Below are positions 1 to 11,025 of a stretch of 64,000 nucleotides of DNA, piece by piece. The notes under the pieces were generated by a model. It was not told where the DNA came from. It made no database searches and saw only the letters and a list, made by a program, of their open reading frames with translations. The DNA is from Branchinecta lynchi (Eukaryota; Arthropoda; Branchiopoda; Anostraca; Branchinectidae). Position 1 is the stretch's first letter; each line of letters starts with the position of its first letter. Both the position numbers and the translations under genes were made by a program. The stretch is taken from positions 5,270,001 to 5,334,000 of the forward strand of contig JAKZAP010000011.1 in assembly GCA_023053575.1 (NCBI GenBank), written 5' to 3'.

Positions 1-357
1 CTTTTAACCAGAATTCCGGTTTTCGCCAGATTTCGGGCGAACTACTTGTCGGGCGAGAAAATGGTATTCATATTCATGTACATCATGTCTTCTTACCCCA
101 TAATCGACCATCACATTAGTTGTTTAAAAAAAAATTGTTTGCCACTTAATTTGAACCCCCTCCCCCACCCCGAAATGTACGGCTACAAAGCCGATCTACG
201 AACTTGACCTTACCCTTGACCCAAAGAATCTCAAAATATATCATACGTTCGAGAGTTACCGTGCTAACAGACGGACAGACGAACAGACGGACAACTTTTG
301 CAATGTCATAGGTATCCCTCCACTTACATTTTGGGATCCCAAAAAGTTAAGTCCGAA
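1..357 (-). repeat. Family A repeat, fragment in minus orientation
   Basis: This is the left part of a non-coding dispersed repeat that recurs throughout the window. It holds the diagnostic pieces: a block ending GGCGAACTACTTGTC, the TAATCGACCATCACATTAG block, the stretch resembling CTCGACCTTACCCTTGACC, a run of CCGTCTG-type primer-like sequence, and the terminal GGGATCCCAAAA at the right. Compared with the other copies it is in reverse orientation, and its left end is cut by the window edge. No open frame is conserved between copies, so I infer it is a non-autonomous mobile or satellite-like repeat rather than a gene. Confidence 0.8.
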
Positions 358-470
358 TCTGTAAACTCCTGTCGGTCGAAGACCAGATGTCCGTTACCTC
401 CGTAAATACGGATTTTTATTTATTTTTAAAGTCACTGGTAAACCTGTCTTCCTCGTTTTGTTTCTGAATA

Positions 471-640
471 CACTGTAACAAGTTTCTCCGTGTGAAGATT
501 AAAGTTAACTGCAGTATTTGATACTCGGATTCATCTTATCTCTATTTGGTATTAATCTTATCTGTGTAGAGATAAGAATAATCTGATTAGCAAATATAGC
601 ACTTAACTTTAATCTTTATATGGAAAAACTTTTTACACTG
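471..640. mobile_element. Tc1/mariner-like MITE (copy 1)
   Basis: A 170-bp element starts CACTGTAACAAG and ends with a near-inverse of it (TTTTTACACTG, one mismatch). It is flanked by TA on both sides (469-470 and 641-642). The inside is an imperfect palindrome built of AATCTTATCT and its complement. Two relatives are at 4053-4210 and 13516-13688. The TA duplication and short inverted ends fit a non-autonomous Tc1/mariner derivative. It has no coding capacity. Confidence 0.8.
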
Positions 641-660
641 TAAGCGTGTCTTTAACATAA

Positions 661-2015
661 AAATCACTTTTCGGGATCCAAAACGTAAGATAAGATAGAT
701 AAGATAAGATTTAATTGCACAAAAAAGCCAAAAGGCCATGGCAACAAGATAAACAAAACAAAAAATAAAGAACAAAGATCTATACCGTAACCTACTTACT
801 CTAGGCATAATTTTCGGTGTTGAAAAGCGACCCTGAGGAATCTTGCCAGCCTCCTCACATCACCAAACTGCCGGCTACCAATCATACTACACATCCATTC
901 CTCATCGAACACCCTCACGCATTCTCCGAACACTTCATTCCTTAACTCTCTTAATTCTTCACATTCACACATGACATGCACCACACTTTCATTCTCATCT
1001 CCACACATTGGACAGGAGAAATACTGACCAGAACGTTCGGAAGAACTTCCAATATATGTTCTTCTTCTCCCAAGCGGTAAACAATCTGCCCTGAGACACC
1101 ACACCAACTTTACTTCCTCCTTTTTTAAAAACACCTTGAAAAATATTTCCTCCCCCCACACCTCTTTAGCCTTAGCATAATACCTCAATGAATGTGACAG
1201 ATCCTTTGCAACCTGCCAACTCTGAATTTCTTGGTCTAAAAGCCTAGCCTCCACCTCTTTTTTTTATTTTTCCCAATTGCAAACCAGGACCTACGCCATC
1301 ATTCCACCACATTGACAATCCACAACCATCTAAAATACATCTTATTTGTGAAGACCACGAATCTATTCTAGTATCTAAAATACTCTCTTTATAAGCCGCC
1401 TTGAAGATCCTTACTCTCGGCAGCATCAAAATCTTTTCCCAAAAACCTATCATAGCTACCCATCTATGTCTACGCATGCTTGCTAAACCTAAATCCCCCT
1501 TACCTACTAATGAATTCATTTTTTTCACTAACCCCTAAAATTCTTTTGAAATAACTGGTGGAGGGAAACCTATGACTTAGTAAAAGTTGCCCGTCGGTCT
1601 GTAAGCACGATAACTCTCGAAGGGAATGGGTTCTTGGTGTGAGGATTCTTTCGGTCAGGGGAAAGGTCGAGTTCGTAGATAGACTCCATAGCTATATATT
1701 TAGGGAAGGGGGCCGGAGGGGTTTCAAACTAAGGGGCGAAATAAAATATTTTTAAAAGCTTATAAAATATTCGATTTAGAGGTAAGGAGGCATGCTGAAC
1801 ATGAAATTTATTTTCTCGCCGGAGAAGTAGTTCAACCGGAATCCGACAAAATTCGGGAAATTTGTGAAAGTAAAAGTTGAATCTCAAGTTGATTCGATGT
1901 ACGACTCTCAGGTAAGAGGACATGCTGAATCCGAATATTAAAATTATTTTTTGGCCGGACAGGTAGTTCGCCCGTAATCCTGAAGTTTAGCCTGAAATTT
2001 AAGAACCCGATGGAG
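661..2015 (+). repeat. Family A repeat copy split by a LINE insertion
   Basis: The left end is the family A terminus GGGATCCAAAACGTAAG (663-682). The next family A motif, GTGGAGGGAAACC, resumes near 1558. Between them lies a 5'-truncated LINE. The right portion runs through the usual CTGTAAGCACGATAACTCT block, the TCGAGTTCGTAGAT block and two roughly 120-bp internal repeats (GACATGCTGAA, CGGACAGGTAGTTCG), then fades near 2015. Both sides of the insertion point match uninterrupted copies such as 48716-49768, which makes the insertion reading firm. Confidence 0.75.
683..1555 (-). pseudogene. Non-LTR retrotransposon (LINE), 3' end, 5'-truncated and frameshifted
   Basis: Read on the minus strand, two overlapping frames (about 1528-1244 and 1254-796) make the C-terminal part of a LINE ORF2. 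The upstream part has the GKGDLGLASMRRHRWVA motif typical of the region after the reverse transcriptase. The downstream part has a Cys/His cluster (CPMCGDENESVVHVMCEC) and ends with the segment LARFLRVAFQHRKLCLE before a stop. The frame changes near 1250, so the copy is dead. The 3' untranslated tail ends in an (ATCTT)-type microsatellite at 683-715, next to GTTTTGGGATCC. Related C-termini are at 47.7, 54.3 and 54.8 kb. The exact LINE clade is not determined. Confidence 0.8.
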
Positions 2016-2440
2016 GATATAGTCGATATGGAGTGTATGCGATCAGTTTAGTTATCTTCAGAGTCGCAAACGGCATTTCTTGTGTCAAAAAGGCAGAGTG
2101 TACCCCGTCTGGTGTGCAATTAAATGAAAAGTTGTCGACCAATTTTCGAAGAACACCAGTCCCTACCCTACCCCTTTATCCATACAAGCGAAAGCTCTAT
2201 GTCGATGACAACGCATCTTACTCCTAGCGTACGCATTCTTTGGTTTTCGTCATGGCGGCAGACATATCTTGGCACACTTGTTTCATGGGTCTCCTGTCAT
2301 TTGAATTCGGATGGATTTTCCATTATGTTTAAAAATTCCATGAAATCAAAGTTTGACCAACAATCCATGCACATAACCTTGTCTCCTCGCTTTTGGTCTA
2401 CAAGGTATATTGAGATTTGAGTTATCCAGTCAGACTTCAC
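2016..2440. other. No gene recognised
   Basis: This is unique-looking sequence between two family A pieces. Short ORFs on both strands overlap one another and show no recognisable domain, splice context or similarity to other parts of the window. Confidence 0.4.
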
Positions 2441-2495
2441 TTTAACATGTATGTATGTATGTATGTCTGTCGAGTCTGTCGTGTCGTGTCGGGGG
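2441..2495. repeat. Short microsatellite, (ATGT)n then GTCGT-rich
   Basis: At least four tandem ATGT units run into irregular GTCTGTC and GTGTC repeats. The run sits where family A normally carries its CCGTCTGTCCGTC stretch, so it may be an expanded form of that stretch. Confidence 0.7.
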
Positions 2496-2499
2496 GTCG

Positions 2500-3215
2500 A
2501 AAGGGTTGGGATATTGTGTTCAAACTTCGTGTGAGGATTCAGTGGCAAAGTACAGGCCAAGTTGTAGATGGGTCCTTCAGATATTAAGAGGCAGGCGAGG
2601 GCGTCTCGAATTAAGGGTAATAAAAATAAGCTAATGAGATAGTCTGAACTTAGTTTTCTTGTCGGACAAATGGCTCACCCCACATTCGGCCGACACTGAA
2701 AATTTGGTTGAGCTCAAGTCGTTTCTGAAGTCGATTCGAGATTCGGTATCGAGATAAGGAGACATGCTGAATTGAATTTTAACTTTATTTCAATGACAGA
2801 TAAGCTGACAAAATTTGCTAGAACCCGGAAATTTGTAAGGAAAGGTTCTCCTTTCAATGTCACTAGATCTTTTGCTCTGCATGCAGTTCGCCGGGAGTGC
2901 TGCTAAAATACTAAGAATTTTGTTGAAGTAAAAGATCTTTCTGAAGTCGATCATTGGCTATATCATTAGCTGTTTTAACTATTTTGTGTGCCCCTTCATT
3001 TGAACCCCCACCCCTAAATGTAGGGCTACAGTACATCTACGTAATGTACATCTACGAACTCGACCTTTCCCTTGCCACAAAGGATCCTCCCACGAAGTTT
3101 CATCAAAATATCTCATTTCCTTCGAGAGTTATCGTGCTCACAGACAGACGGACATACAGATGGACATGCGGACAACTTTTGCGATGTCCTCCACTGGGAT
3201 CCCAAAAAGTAGAGA
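2500..3215. repeat. Two family A fragments in opposite orientation
   Basis: The left part (about 2500-2860) is plus-oriented and carries GTGTGAGGATTC and the GACATGCTGAA repeats. The right part (about 2985-3210) is minus-oriented. It has CCACCCCTAAATGTAGGGCTACA, then the CTCGACCTT and TCATCAAAATATCTCATT blocks, and ends at GGGATCCCAAAAAG near 3205. The pair is a degraded inverted arrangement similar to the better-preserved one at 36.1-37.8 kb. Confidence 0.65.
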
Positions 3216-3478
3216 AATAAACCAATTACTTATCGCCAGATTGACTACTTTTTCTGATATACTTGAATTTCAACACAGACCTGACCCTCGTATTACCTTT
3301 CTTTCCCAGTCTTCACCTTAAACTATACTGAATTAATGACCGCTAAATGACTAACTGCGATAAAAGATTATTTATTTTAGTAGTAACTGGAAGGATCAAA
3401 AGCTAGGATCCAAATTCCCTTGGGTAGTTATCTTTTTTTTTTTAGATTTCTTTTTACCTAAAATATTAGTTCTATGGC
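3216..3478. other. No gene recognised
   Basis: This is AT-rich spacer with a T run near 3430. I see no repeat shared with the rest of the window and no plausible exon. Confidence 0.4.
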
Positions 3479-3645
3479 GAGATGACCATGTGGCCAGTAG
3501 GTCGTGTGGCGAAATGTCCCTACGGAGAGTCGTCCTTCTGGTGAACTGACACTGTGGCAAGTTGTCGGTGTGGCGGCATGTCAGTGTGGCAACTTGTCGG
3601 TTCCCAGTTGTCTCTATGGCAAGATATCTTGCGGTGAGTTGTCAT
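3478..3645. repeat. Degenerate minisatellite with GTGTGGCAAGTTGTCG-like units
   Basis: About ten imperfect units of roughly 16 bp follow the pattern (G)TGTGGCAANTTGTCNG. Examples are TGTGGCCAGTAGGTCG, TGTGGCAAGTTGTCGG, TGTGGCGGCATGTCAG and TGTGGCAACTTGTCGG. Units differ at many positions, which suggests an old array. No coding frame runs through it. Confidence 0.7.
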
Positions 3646-3781
3646 CGAATCTTCGGAGCAATCAAAGATGTGAATCCTGATCCGACCCTCCTAAGTTATG
3701 GCTAAATTAGTTGTTGCTCCTAAATTGATGTCTGCATGCAGAAATACGCATGAATATCTTCATCTTATACGTGAATTTACG

Positions 3782-4004
3782 GGATCGACTAAAAAGAGGC
3801 ACGGCATGGCACAGGAGGCATGAGTAATTAAAATAGATTAGCCAGTAGTAGAAGTAGAAAAGTTAGGAAGAGTTCGTAACTCCAGAGCTCCTGCCCCTCG
3901 CTCTGAAGCCTGAAAGGGCCCTTTTAGTTTTCGTGCCTCTTTTTAGTGCTTCTGCCTCCTATGCTATGTCGTACCGTGCCGTGCCTCTTTTTAGTTGATC
4001 CCTC
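3782..4004. mobile_element. GGATCGACTAAAA-type MITE, hAT-like (copy 1)
   Basis: The element has inverted ends: GGATCGACTAAAAAGAGGCA on the left and the near-complement TGCCTCTTTTTAGTTGATCC on the right. The 8-bp flank AATTTACG is repeated at 3774-3781 and 4005-4012. Better copies at 39015-39253 and 43388-43645 also have 8-bp duplications. An 8-bp duplication is the signature of hAT transposases (established knowledge). The 223-bp inside has no transposase. Confidence 0.85.
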
Positions 4005-4052
4005 AATTTACGGAACTGAGTTGTTTGAGAAGAGGAATGTATGGAGTAAATA

Positions 4053-4210
4053 CACTGTAAAAAAAAATCTTGCAGTATTTGCTACTGGGATTAATCTTAT
4101 CTTTATTGAGATAAGATTACCCCTAATTCGGATAAATCTTATCTGAATAAAGATAAGAGTAATCTCAGTAGTAAATACTGCATCCTTATTCGGAGAAACT
4201 TTTTACAGTG
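4053..4210. mobile_element. Tc1/mariner-like MITE (copy 2)
   Basis: A 158-bp element has perfect short inverted ends, CACTGTAAAAA and TTTTTACAGTG, and is flanked by TA (4051-4052 and 4211-4212). The inside is a palindrome of GATAAGAT/ATCTTATC motifs. It is the cleanest of the three copies in the window. It has no ORF. Confidence 0.9.
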
Positions 4211-4212
4211 TA

Positions 4213-4840
4213 TGTGTGATCAGGAATGGATGCAAATGTTGAAGAGTGGGTGATACATTTCAATAAAGAAAGTAGTTAGATTTCCCAAGCTGCCAATGAT
4301 ACACAGAGTCTTGAGTGGTGTTTAGCACAAATTTTCTAGTTTTGTTTTGTTTGTATCGCCATGGTCATTCGGCTTTTAGCGTAATAAATATTGTATCATA
4401 TCATACCATATTTGTCAGGTTTTGGGTTTTATTATATTGCCGTTCAAAGTTTTGCGAAATTCAAAGAAGCATATCTCCACTGTACCCCAACAAAGGTCAA
4501 GAGTAGTTCCCTCATTTTCACACGTGGAAATTTTATTGCCAGGTCTGGAAATACGTGAGTTTACCAAGATTATCCTCGCTTTTGCAGCTTATCACGACTA
4601 ATTGAGTTTGTCTCATCAGTCGGGACCCTCGATATTTACGACCCAACGACTGACACTTGAAATAGGACTCTTTTGAAGAAGAGAGACAGGTTGCTGTTGG
4701 CTCAAATTTTCTAGAAAAAAACACGAGGAGTATCTGTCACATCGTAAAAAGGGAGAATATGCGTTATTAATGATGTAATGGTCGGTGGTTTTGACCTCTT
4801 TAGAGAACCATGTGTCTGGGATGTGGAAAGTAACTAAGTG
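4213..4840. other. No gene recognised
   Basis: Short ORFs occur on both strands (for example 4315-4506 plus and 4533-4724 minus). None shows a domain, repeat match or convincing splice sites. Confidence 0.4.
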
Positions 4841-4844
4841 GATT

Positions 4845-5180
4845 CTTACAGGGTCATACCAGCGAAATAAAGCCAGGCAAAAAATTACTTTCTCAGATTT
4901 TGACGGAAATTTTTTAGAATGGTCTACCCCGGCCCAGGACCTTCCCCACAAAAATTTTCGGCGAAATTCTTTTTTATTTTAATTTTTGAAATTTTCGGCG
5001 AATGTTCCATTGTTGATGGTCGAAAAAGGCAATATTTTTCAAGAGTCCAGACAATTTTTTTTTGCCGAGAAAATTTGGGAAAGGTCCTGGACCCTGATAG
5101 ATCATTCTGAGAATTTTCGTCAAAAGCTGAGAAACCAATTTTTGGCCTGGCTTTATCTTGCTGGAATGACCCTATACAGA
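4845..5180. repeat. Inverted repeat with about 120-bp arms
   Basis: The left arm, about 4849-4970 (AGGGTCATACCAGCGAAATA and onward to TTTTCGGCGAAA), is the approximate reverse complement of about 5058-5175 (AAAATTTGGGAAAGGTCCTG and onward to CTGGAATGACCCT). Arms differ by scattered changes and small indels. The spacer is about 90 bp. Overlapping ORFs on both strands are explained by the hairpin. It is probably an old foldback or TIR element. Outer flanks (TGTGTCTG/CAGACACA) hint that it extends a little further. Confidence 0.7.
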
Positions 5181-5339
5181 CACAACCTCTTAATGGGCCC
5201 CTGAGCGTAAGAAACCGGTAACACTTCACCGCGTCAACCCAAACATTTAGTTGCCTGGTGACTTTACAAAGCAAAACATATTACGTCCACCCAGTGTTTT
5301 TCCGATCCTTTTGTTTTTCCGAACCGCTCATTTACAGTC

Positions 5340-5416
5340 AAGGCCATATCAAGGGGGATAGGGTATTCGCCCCCCCCCAAACAAAAAAATAAAAATAATA
5401 TTTTTTTTTTTTTTTT
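5340..5416. repeat. C-tract and T-tract low-complexity stretch
   Basis: The sequence AAGGCCATATCAAGGGGG leads into a C9 run and then A/T runs. The same 'AAGGCCGTATCCAGGGG ... CCCCC' arrangement recurs at 7020-7170, and G/C runs next to a GGGGCGT-type motif recur at 57.1 and 63.9 kb. It appears to be the end of an interspersed repeat. Confidence 0.6.
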
Positions 5417-6690
5417 TGGGATCCCAGAACGTAAGTAGGTAGGTAGGTAGGTAGGTAGTTTTTATTTATAACAAATTTAACCAACTTCTAACAAACAACG
5501 CAAATGCCTCACGACATACTTAAGCGCGTAAATTAACTCCAATAAAAGAAAAATAACCGTCTTAACCTAGCCTAAACAAAATAAATAAGTGGAGGGATAC
5601 CTATGACATCGCAAAAGTTGTCCGTCTGTCCGTCCGTCTGTAAGCACTATAACTCTCGAAGGGAATGATATATTTGGATGAAACTTGGTGTGAGGATTCA
5701 ATGGGTCGTTGGACCAGTCGAGTTCGTAGATGGGCTTTGTAGCCCAACATTTAGGGGTGGGGGTTCAAATTAAGGGGCAAACAAAATATTTTGAAACAGC
5801 TAATGTGATAGTCGATTATGGGGTAAGAAGACATGCTGAGCACGATGGTGAAAACCATTTTGTCATCGGACAAGTAGTTCGTCCGGAATCCTGCCAAAAC
5901 CGGAAAGTTTGTCAAAAGTAGAATTTTTACTTGAAGTTGATTAGATGTTCGATTAGGGGTGGGAAGACATACTGAAGACGACGGTGAAAACCATTTTCTC
6001 GACGGACAAGTAGTTCGCCCGGAATCCGGCCCACACCGAAAAGTTTGTTAAAATTAAAAGTTTTATTTGGAGTTGATTAGATGTTCGATTTAGGGCAAGA
6101 AGACATGCTGAACACATAATGTGAAAACAATTTTCTACCCGGACATGTAGTTCGCCCGGAATTCGGCTAAAACCGGAAAATGGTTAGAAGTTCAAGTTTT
6201 ATTTCTAGTTGATTAGATAACGGATTTAGGGGTAAGAAGAGATGCTGAATCCGTGTGTGACAATCGTATTTTACCCGGACATATAGTTCGACCGGAATCC
6301 GGCTGGAGTCGGAAAATTTGTTATACGTTAGATTTTTATTTGAAGATGTTCAGTATTGGGGGAAGACGGTACCCTGAGTTAGTTTTTGAGCTTTCTTTTT
6401 TCGCCGGACAATTAGTTCCGGAGTTCGGACGAAACCGAGAAGTTGGCAGAAGTGGCAGGAAGTTTTCGTCAAAACAGATATGACTTATAGGGGTAAATAC
6501 ACATGCTTAATCCATATCTGAACTTGGTTTTCTCAGATGATTAGCTATTTGGCCTTAATCTGTTTCTGAATTTTAATTGTAACAATGTTCAAGGAGTCTG
6601 GCGATGACGGGATCTGGCTAAGACAAGACCCTGTTGTCTGGATCATTTTTGGGATCCCATCGAAACCTTTGGCCTTATTTTGTTGGTAAC
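5417..6690 (+). repeat. Family A repeat, near full length, split by a LINE tail
   Basis: The left terminus TTTGGGATCCCAGAACGTAAG is at 5416-5439. After an inserted LINE tail the copy resumes with TGGAGGGATACC at 5589. It then shows the CCGTCTG run, the GAACTCTCGAAGG-type block, the GTGGGGGTTCAAATTAAGG block, four to five roughly 125-bp repeats each containing GACATGCTGA and CGGACAAGTAGTTCG, and the right terminus TTTGGGATCCCATCGAAACC near 6650-6675. There is no shared ORF. This copy and 48716-49768 best show the full layout. Confidence 0.8.
5440..5588 (-). mobile_element. LINE 3' tail, 5'-truncated, inside family A
   Basis: On the minus strand this reads as a short 3' untranslated region with TTGTTATAAATAAAAACTAC followed by (CTAC)n, then the family A sequence TTACG. 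It is bounded by ACGTAAG on the left and TGGAGGG on the right, the same two boundaries that flank the LINE at 683-1555. No coding part remains. Confidence 0.75.
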
Positions 6691-7020
6691 ATGACAAAGA
6701 CAAATTTTGGAAGATTAAAACCACCAATATCTGACCGGCTCCTTTGGGGCCACCCGCTTGCAGCAATCATTCACTAGCTGAAATAATTAGATCTTAATTA
6801 CTGCTTCCAGTCGATATGAATTTCACAGATAATTTATTAATAATTTCTAATCGACGCATACTCACAAGTTACAGAAACCAACTCCAACTCTTGAGAGCGA
6901 TTCATAACCTTTTCTGGTCAGCTCAAATCGTTTGGCCGGCTAGTAGATTTGTAAGCAGAAATGTAAAAAAACTGAAACAATTAATGAAAGAAATAAAACT
7001 ATGTAATTGAATGTTTGTAT
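6691..7020. other. No gene recognised
   Basis: A small plus-strand ORF (6816-7010) is AT-rich. It has no recognisable domain, signal or splice context. Confidence 0.4.
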
Positions 7021-7195
7021 CTATACTTTTGTACAAGGCCGTATCCAGGGGAGGTCAACCCCCTCCCCCCCTCCCCCCGAAACATACAAAAATAATCATT
7101 TTATAGGCTTTCCCCTCTGATCTGTGTCTTTTTTGTCCGACCCGCAGGCAACCCCCCCCCCCCCCCCCTATGTAAATTCCTGGATATGGGCCTGC
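7021..7195. repeat. C-tract repeat related to 5340-5416
   Basis: It begins AAGGCCGTATCCAGGGGAGG, contains long C runs at 7060-7078 and 7150-7170, and ends with CCTGGATATGGGCCT, roughly the inverse of the start. The inverted ends suggest a small element whose C runs are unstable. Confidence 0.55.
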
Positions 7196-8472
7196 TTTTG
7201 TAACCCCTTTTTCTCCTAGAGTATCTTCAGGTCTACCTAATCCATACGAAAAGGTGTTAAAAGAAGAGCATAGATGAGAGGTTAAAGCTTATAAAAAACA
7301 AAAAAAAAAAGAATTGTATGTTTCTGGTGGGTTTAAATTTATCTATTATAAATGATTATAAAGGGATATTATGTATACAAGAATAACTTTCAAAGTCATT
7401 ACTCTTGTGAAAATACCAAACTTCATGAAATAATAATGGTCTCCTGTTTCTCTTCAATCGGCACCTTTCCTTCGAGTAAAAAAACAAACAAACATAAACC
7501 AATCAAGGAACTTGTCCCCAAGGACTTTCGTTAATTTTTGCCATGTGGTCCTCCGCACGTGCTGTTCACCCCGACCTCCTCAAACTTACAACTCAAATTT
7601 GCATCACAACTCGACCTCCGTGGGTTATCTCCTTACCACGTGTTGATCCTACGGCCGGAACGCTTAGAGGAACAGGTGCATTTTTTCTAACCCTACAATC
7701 CCTAGGTTTCGGGGACAACAACAACTTCTGGAACTGATCATCCGAGTGAATTGCACCTACATGTCTAATGAAAACCAAACCGTTCATAAAGATGACAGGA
7801 CTGAACAACTGGCGAAGCTAGAATTACCAGATGCTGCCTGATTCGCGTTAAGATTCATCATCCAATTAATTTGAAGCCAGGATTACCCGTTGAATGATGA
7901 GGGGTCACATAGGCTCGAGAAAGTGGTGGTGTAGTCCGAAAACCTAAGCAGATAAGATCCACCACCACACTACACGGCTGCTCCCTGGGGGTCTAGGCGA
8001 GAACCCATCGGCGACCCACCCCCCTCCCCCGGTGCGAAAGGAGAATTTTTTGGCGATCCCAAATAAAAGCTAAGACTACCTATGAAATCACAGATCCGTC
8101 CGTCAATAAAAGTAGTGGACGTGAACAATAAAGTAAAAACAAAGTAATGAAAGTATACTTGTTCTGAATTTACATCAAAAAAGTAGTTTTCACGTTAAAA
8201 GACATGAGTAGTGCAATCACCAGTTCAGTCATTTACTCTTCGAGCTTACAGACCACAGGAAGAAGTGACCAAGAAAAGAAATAAGGATCCCAATCGCATG
8301 AACCGCTCAGCAGGGGCATAACTCTCATCCTAGGGTGGGGGGGGGGAACCCAAAATGGGCCGATAAGTTTCCGGGATCGTCGGTAAAAGGTCGTAATAAT
8401 GAGGGACTACAAATTTTAGGCAGGCGCATCATGCCAGCTTTTGGTGGATGATTTTTAGGGCAATTGCAGTCT
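7196..8472. other. No gene recognised
   Basis: Overlapping ORFs on opposite strands (7543-7737 plus and 7593-7808 minus) lack any domain. There is a small imperfect palindrome around GTGGTGGTGTAGTCC / CCACCACCACACTACAC (7923-7975). A G10 run lies at 8336-8346. Nothing here supports a gene. Confidence 0.4.
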
Positions 8473-10378
8473 CTGGCTCAAGTGCCACATACCGATCGCA
8501 ATCCCGTCTGTCGGTATGTCGGTCGGTCCAGTTTCTTGTCTCACTTTTCGAGTTAGGGTACTTCCAGATGTGCTAGGACGATGAAACTTGGCAGGCATAT
8601 CAGGGACCCGACCAAACTAGCCTGCAAATAATCAGTTTCCCGATACGACCATCTGCGGGGAGTAAAGGGCGGTGGAAACTGGAAAATTGAGGGGAATTTG
8701 TCGCACTTTTTCGAGTTAGGGTACTAACAGATGTGCTAGGACGAAGAAACTTGGCAGGTATATCAGGGACCCGACCAAACTAGCTTAGAAATAATCAGTT
8801 CCCCATCTGACCATCTAAGGAGGAGTGGAGGGCGGGGGACTCCAGAAAATTGAGTAGTGTGTCACTTTCGAACGGATGATCAGATTGGAATGAAACTTAA
8901 TAGGAATTCCGGATTCCCGGAATTCCGGTGATGGCAGTTTGGGGGATTTTCACGACGAAATCTGGCAGGCATAGCAGGGGCTGAAACTGACTTGGAAATA
9001 CAAATTTCTTGATCCGCTAATCGTGGGGGGGGGGGGGACTGGAGTGAGGGGGAAACTGGAACAAATATTCTTTGAGCCCAAGCTGACTTTGAAACATTTA
9101 TTCAAACAATGTTTACAACGGATACGTCAGCTATGATTCTTCGTCAGCGATATTTCGGCCCTTCGGACCATTGCCAAGAAGGGCCGAAATATCGCTGACG
9201 AAGAATCATAGCTGACGTATCCGTTGTAAACATTGTTTGAATAAAAGGAAACTGGAACATTTGAGTCATGCGTAACTTTAGAACTGGTGATTTGATTCGA
9301 GTGAAATTTAGTGACCAAACTAACTATGAAAAAGTCTACTTCTCGACCCGGCCATCTGGGGGAGGGGGGCTTAGGGAGGGGGAATCCGGAAAATTTAGTA
9401 GTGCGTAACTCTCGAACGGGTGGTCGGATTGGAATGAAACTTAATAACTGAACAGATGAGATATCTCTGATATCCCATTTGAAGTCCAGACCGGATTCGC
9501 CAGCTAGCGGGGAGTTTGGGGAGACCGAAAATCTAGAGAAACGGTTAGAATGGAGGGATCAGAGTGAAACAATTCTGGGAAGAACAAACATCTGCTCCAG
9601 GTAAATCGTTTACACGACTGGACTGGATCCTGACACTTGGGAAGGGGTTTCCGGGAATTCCGGTGTGGCAGTTTTGCGGATTTTCATGAGGAAACTTGGC
9701 AGGCCGATCAAACTGACTTGGAAATAAAATTCCCTCGTTGTGATAATCGTGGAGGGAGGGGGAATCCGGAAATTGAGTCATGCGTAACTTCGGAACGGGT
9801 GATCGGGTTCGAGTGAAATTTAATAATTGAACAGAGGACATTTCTCTGGTGATCTTTTTCATGTCCGGACCGGATCCGACAACTATGTGGGGGGGGGGGG
9901 AAATACCTGACCCGCTTTTACTGGAGAGATCGGGATGGAACTTTGTGGGAATAGCACAAAGATGCTCTGGATAAATCATTTACAGAACCGGATTGGCTCC
10001 GGGCACTGTGGGGGGAGTTGGAGGGGGGAATTCAGAATTCCGTGATCGCGAGTTACGGTATTTACAGATGTCGTAGGATGATGAAACTTCACTGGAATCT
10101 TGGAGATTCGACAAGACTGGCTTAGAAGTCACCACTTCCCAAATCCGATTATTCCTTAAAGTACCAATCTTGACCGCAAAGTAAGAAAAGTTCTTTTAAG
10201 CAAAATATACATTTTCCTGATCCCCATCAGCCCAATATCATTTTTTTCCTACAGGGTTTTGCTTACGTTCTAGCTCCCTTAGGTTGCGCATCTTCACAGC
10301 CAAGTCGAAACTTACTTTTGATCAAACAATACATTTCAACCCATGCAAGTGCCATATGAGCTTACAGCTCTTGTTTTT
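8473..10378 (-). repeat. Family B repeat, about 1.9 kb, minus orientation
   Basis: The left end is CAAGTGCCACATACCGATCG and the right end is CAAGTGCCATATGAGCTTAC. Inside are repeated blocks with GATGAAACTTGGCAGG, ATCAGGGACCCGACCAAACT, CTGACTTGGAAATA, GAACGGGTGATCGG and runs of G or C. The same blocks occur at 25.1, 27.5, 31.0, 55.8 and 57.8 kb. ORFs inside are not conserved between copies. A hairpin element is inserted at 9098-9244. Confidence 0.75.
9098..9244. mobile_element. GGATACGTCAGCT hairpin element
   Basis: An almost perfect palindrome. The left arm (TTATTCAAACAATGTTTAC and onward through GGATACGTCAGC to GATATTTCGGCCC) is followed by a short loop and the full reverse complement. Relatives lie at 62283-62404, 53101-53390 and 57518-57786, with single-arm fragments at 24.3, 47.4, 51.8 and 52.6 kb. 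No ORF belongs to it. The flanks match family B, so it inserted into that copy. Confidence 0.8.
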
Positions 10379-10610
10379 TAAAGGTAAGGTTAACAGTTAA
10401 CAGCAGTTAACAGCAGATTTTTTCTTTTTATTTAGCGTAAACTCTAAAGTCCCACGCGTCAACCGACAGAAATGACACAAGTTAAAGTGAACAGGCGGAC
10501 TTTCTGTATTCGTCTTTTTTTCTACCAAAATCCAACTAGATGAGCTAGAAATTTTAGTTTTACCAGAAGGTTCAGAATCTCAAACGTCAACCCACGTAAA
10601 TAAATACGAA
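10379..10610. other. Spacer with short GTTAACAGCA repeats
   Basis: Three imperfect copies of TTAACAGCAGTTAACAG lie near 10390-10420. No gene is visible. Confidence 0.4.
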
Positions 10611-11025
10611 AGGCGTATTCTCGCCGTTCCCCGAGTACTTCTCGGGGAATCGAAGGGAACGGCGAGAATAGAGGGAGTCACTCCACACGGACTCCGCCTC
10701 GGAAAACAACGAGAACACGGGGAATGCTTCTAAAATGTATTTTGTTCTTAAAAAAGAATGTACAGCTGACAAAACTAGTCTGGCTCCACTTTATTTTTGT
10801 TTTTGTTTATTCTGATTCTTTTTAATTAATTTTACATGCACCAACACCAGCAAAAACTGATTCCCCTCCGAATATAAAAGGGAGTCCTTTCTGATGATGG
10901 TGATGATAATCGGAGCATTTCCCGTCTGTGGGGACTCGCGAGAATACGGAGAGTGAGTCCCCGGGACAAACAAAAACGCAGGGGCTCCTCAAGTGGAGTC
11001 CTCGGGGAACGACGAGAATATGCCT
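10611..11025. mobile_element. AGGCGTATTCTCG-type TIR element (copy 1)
   Basis: A 415-bp element has inverted ends AGGCGTATTCTCGCCGTTCC and GGGAACGACGAGAATATGCCT. It is followed by TAA and preceded by GAA, an imperfect 3-bp duplication. The middle contains the conserved piece TTAATTAATTTTACATGCAC and an ATGATGGTGATGATAATCGG stretch seen in the copies at 35852-36066 and 46990-47356. ORFs on both strands come from the inverted ends. A 3-bp duplication suggests a PIF/Harbinger-like source, but that is inference. Confidence 0.85.
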
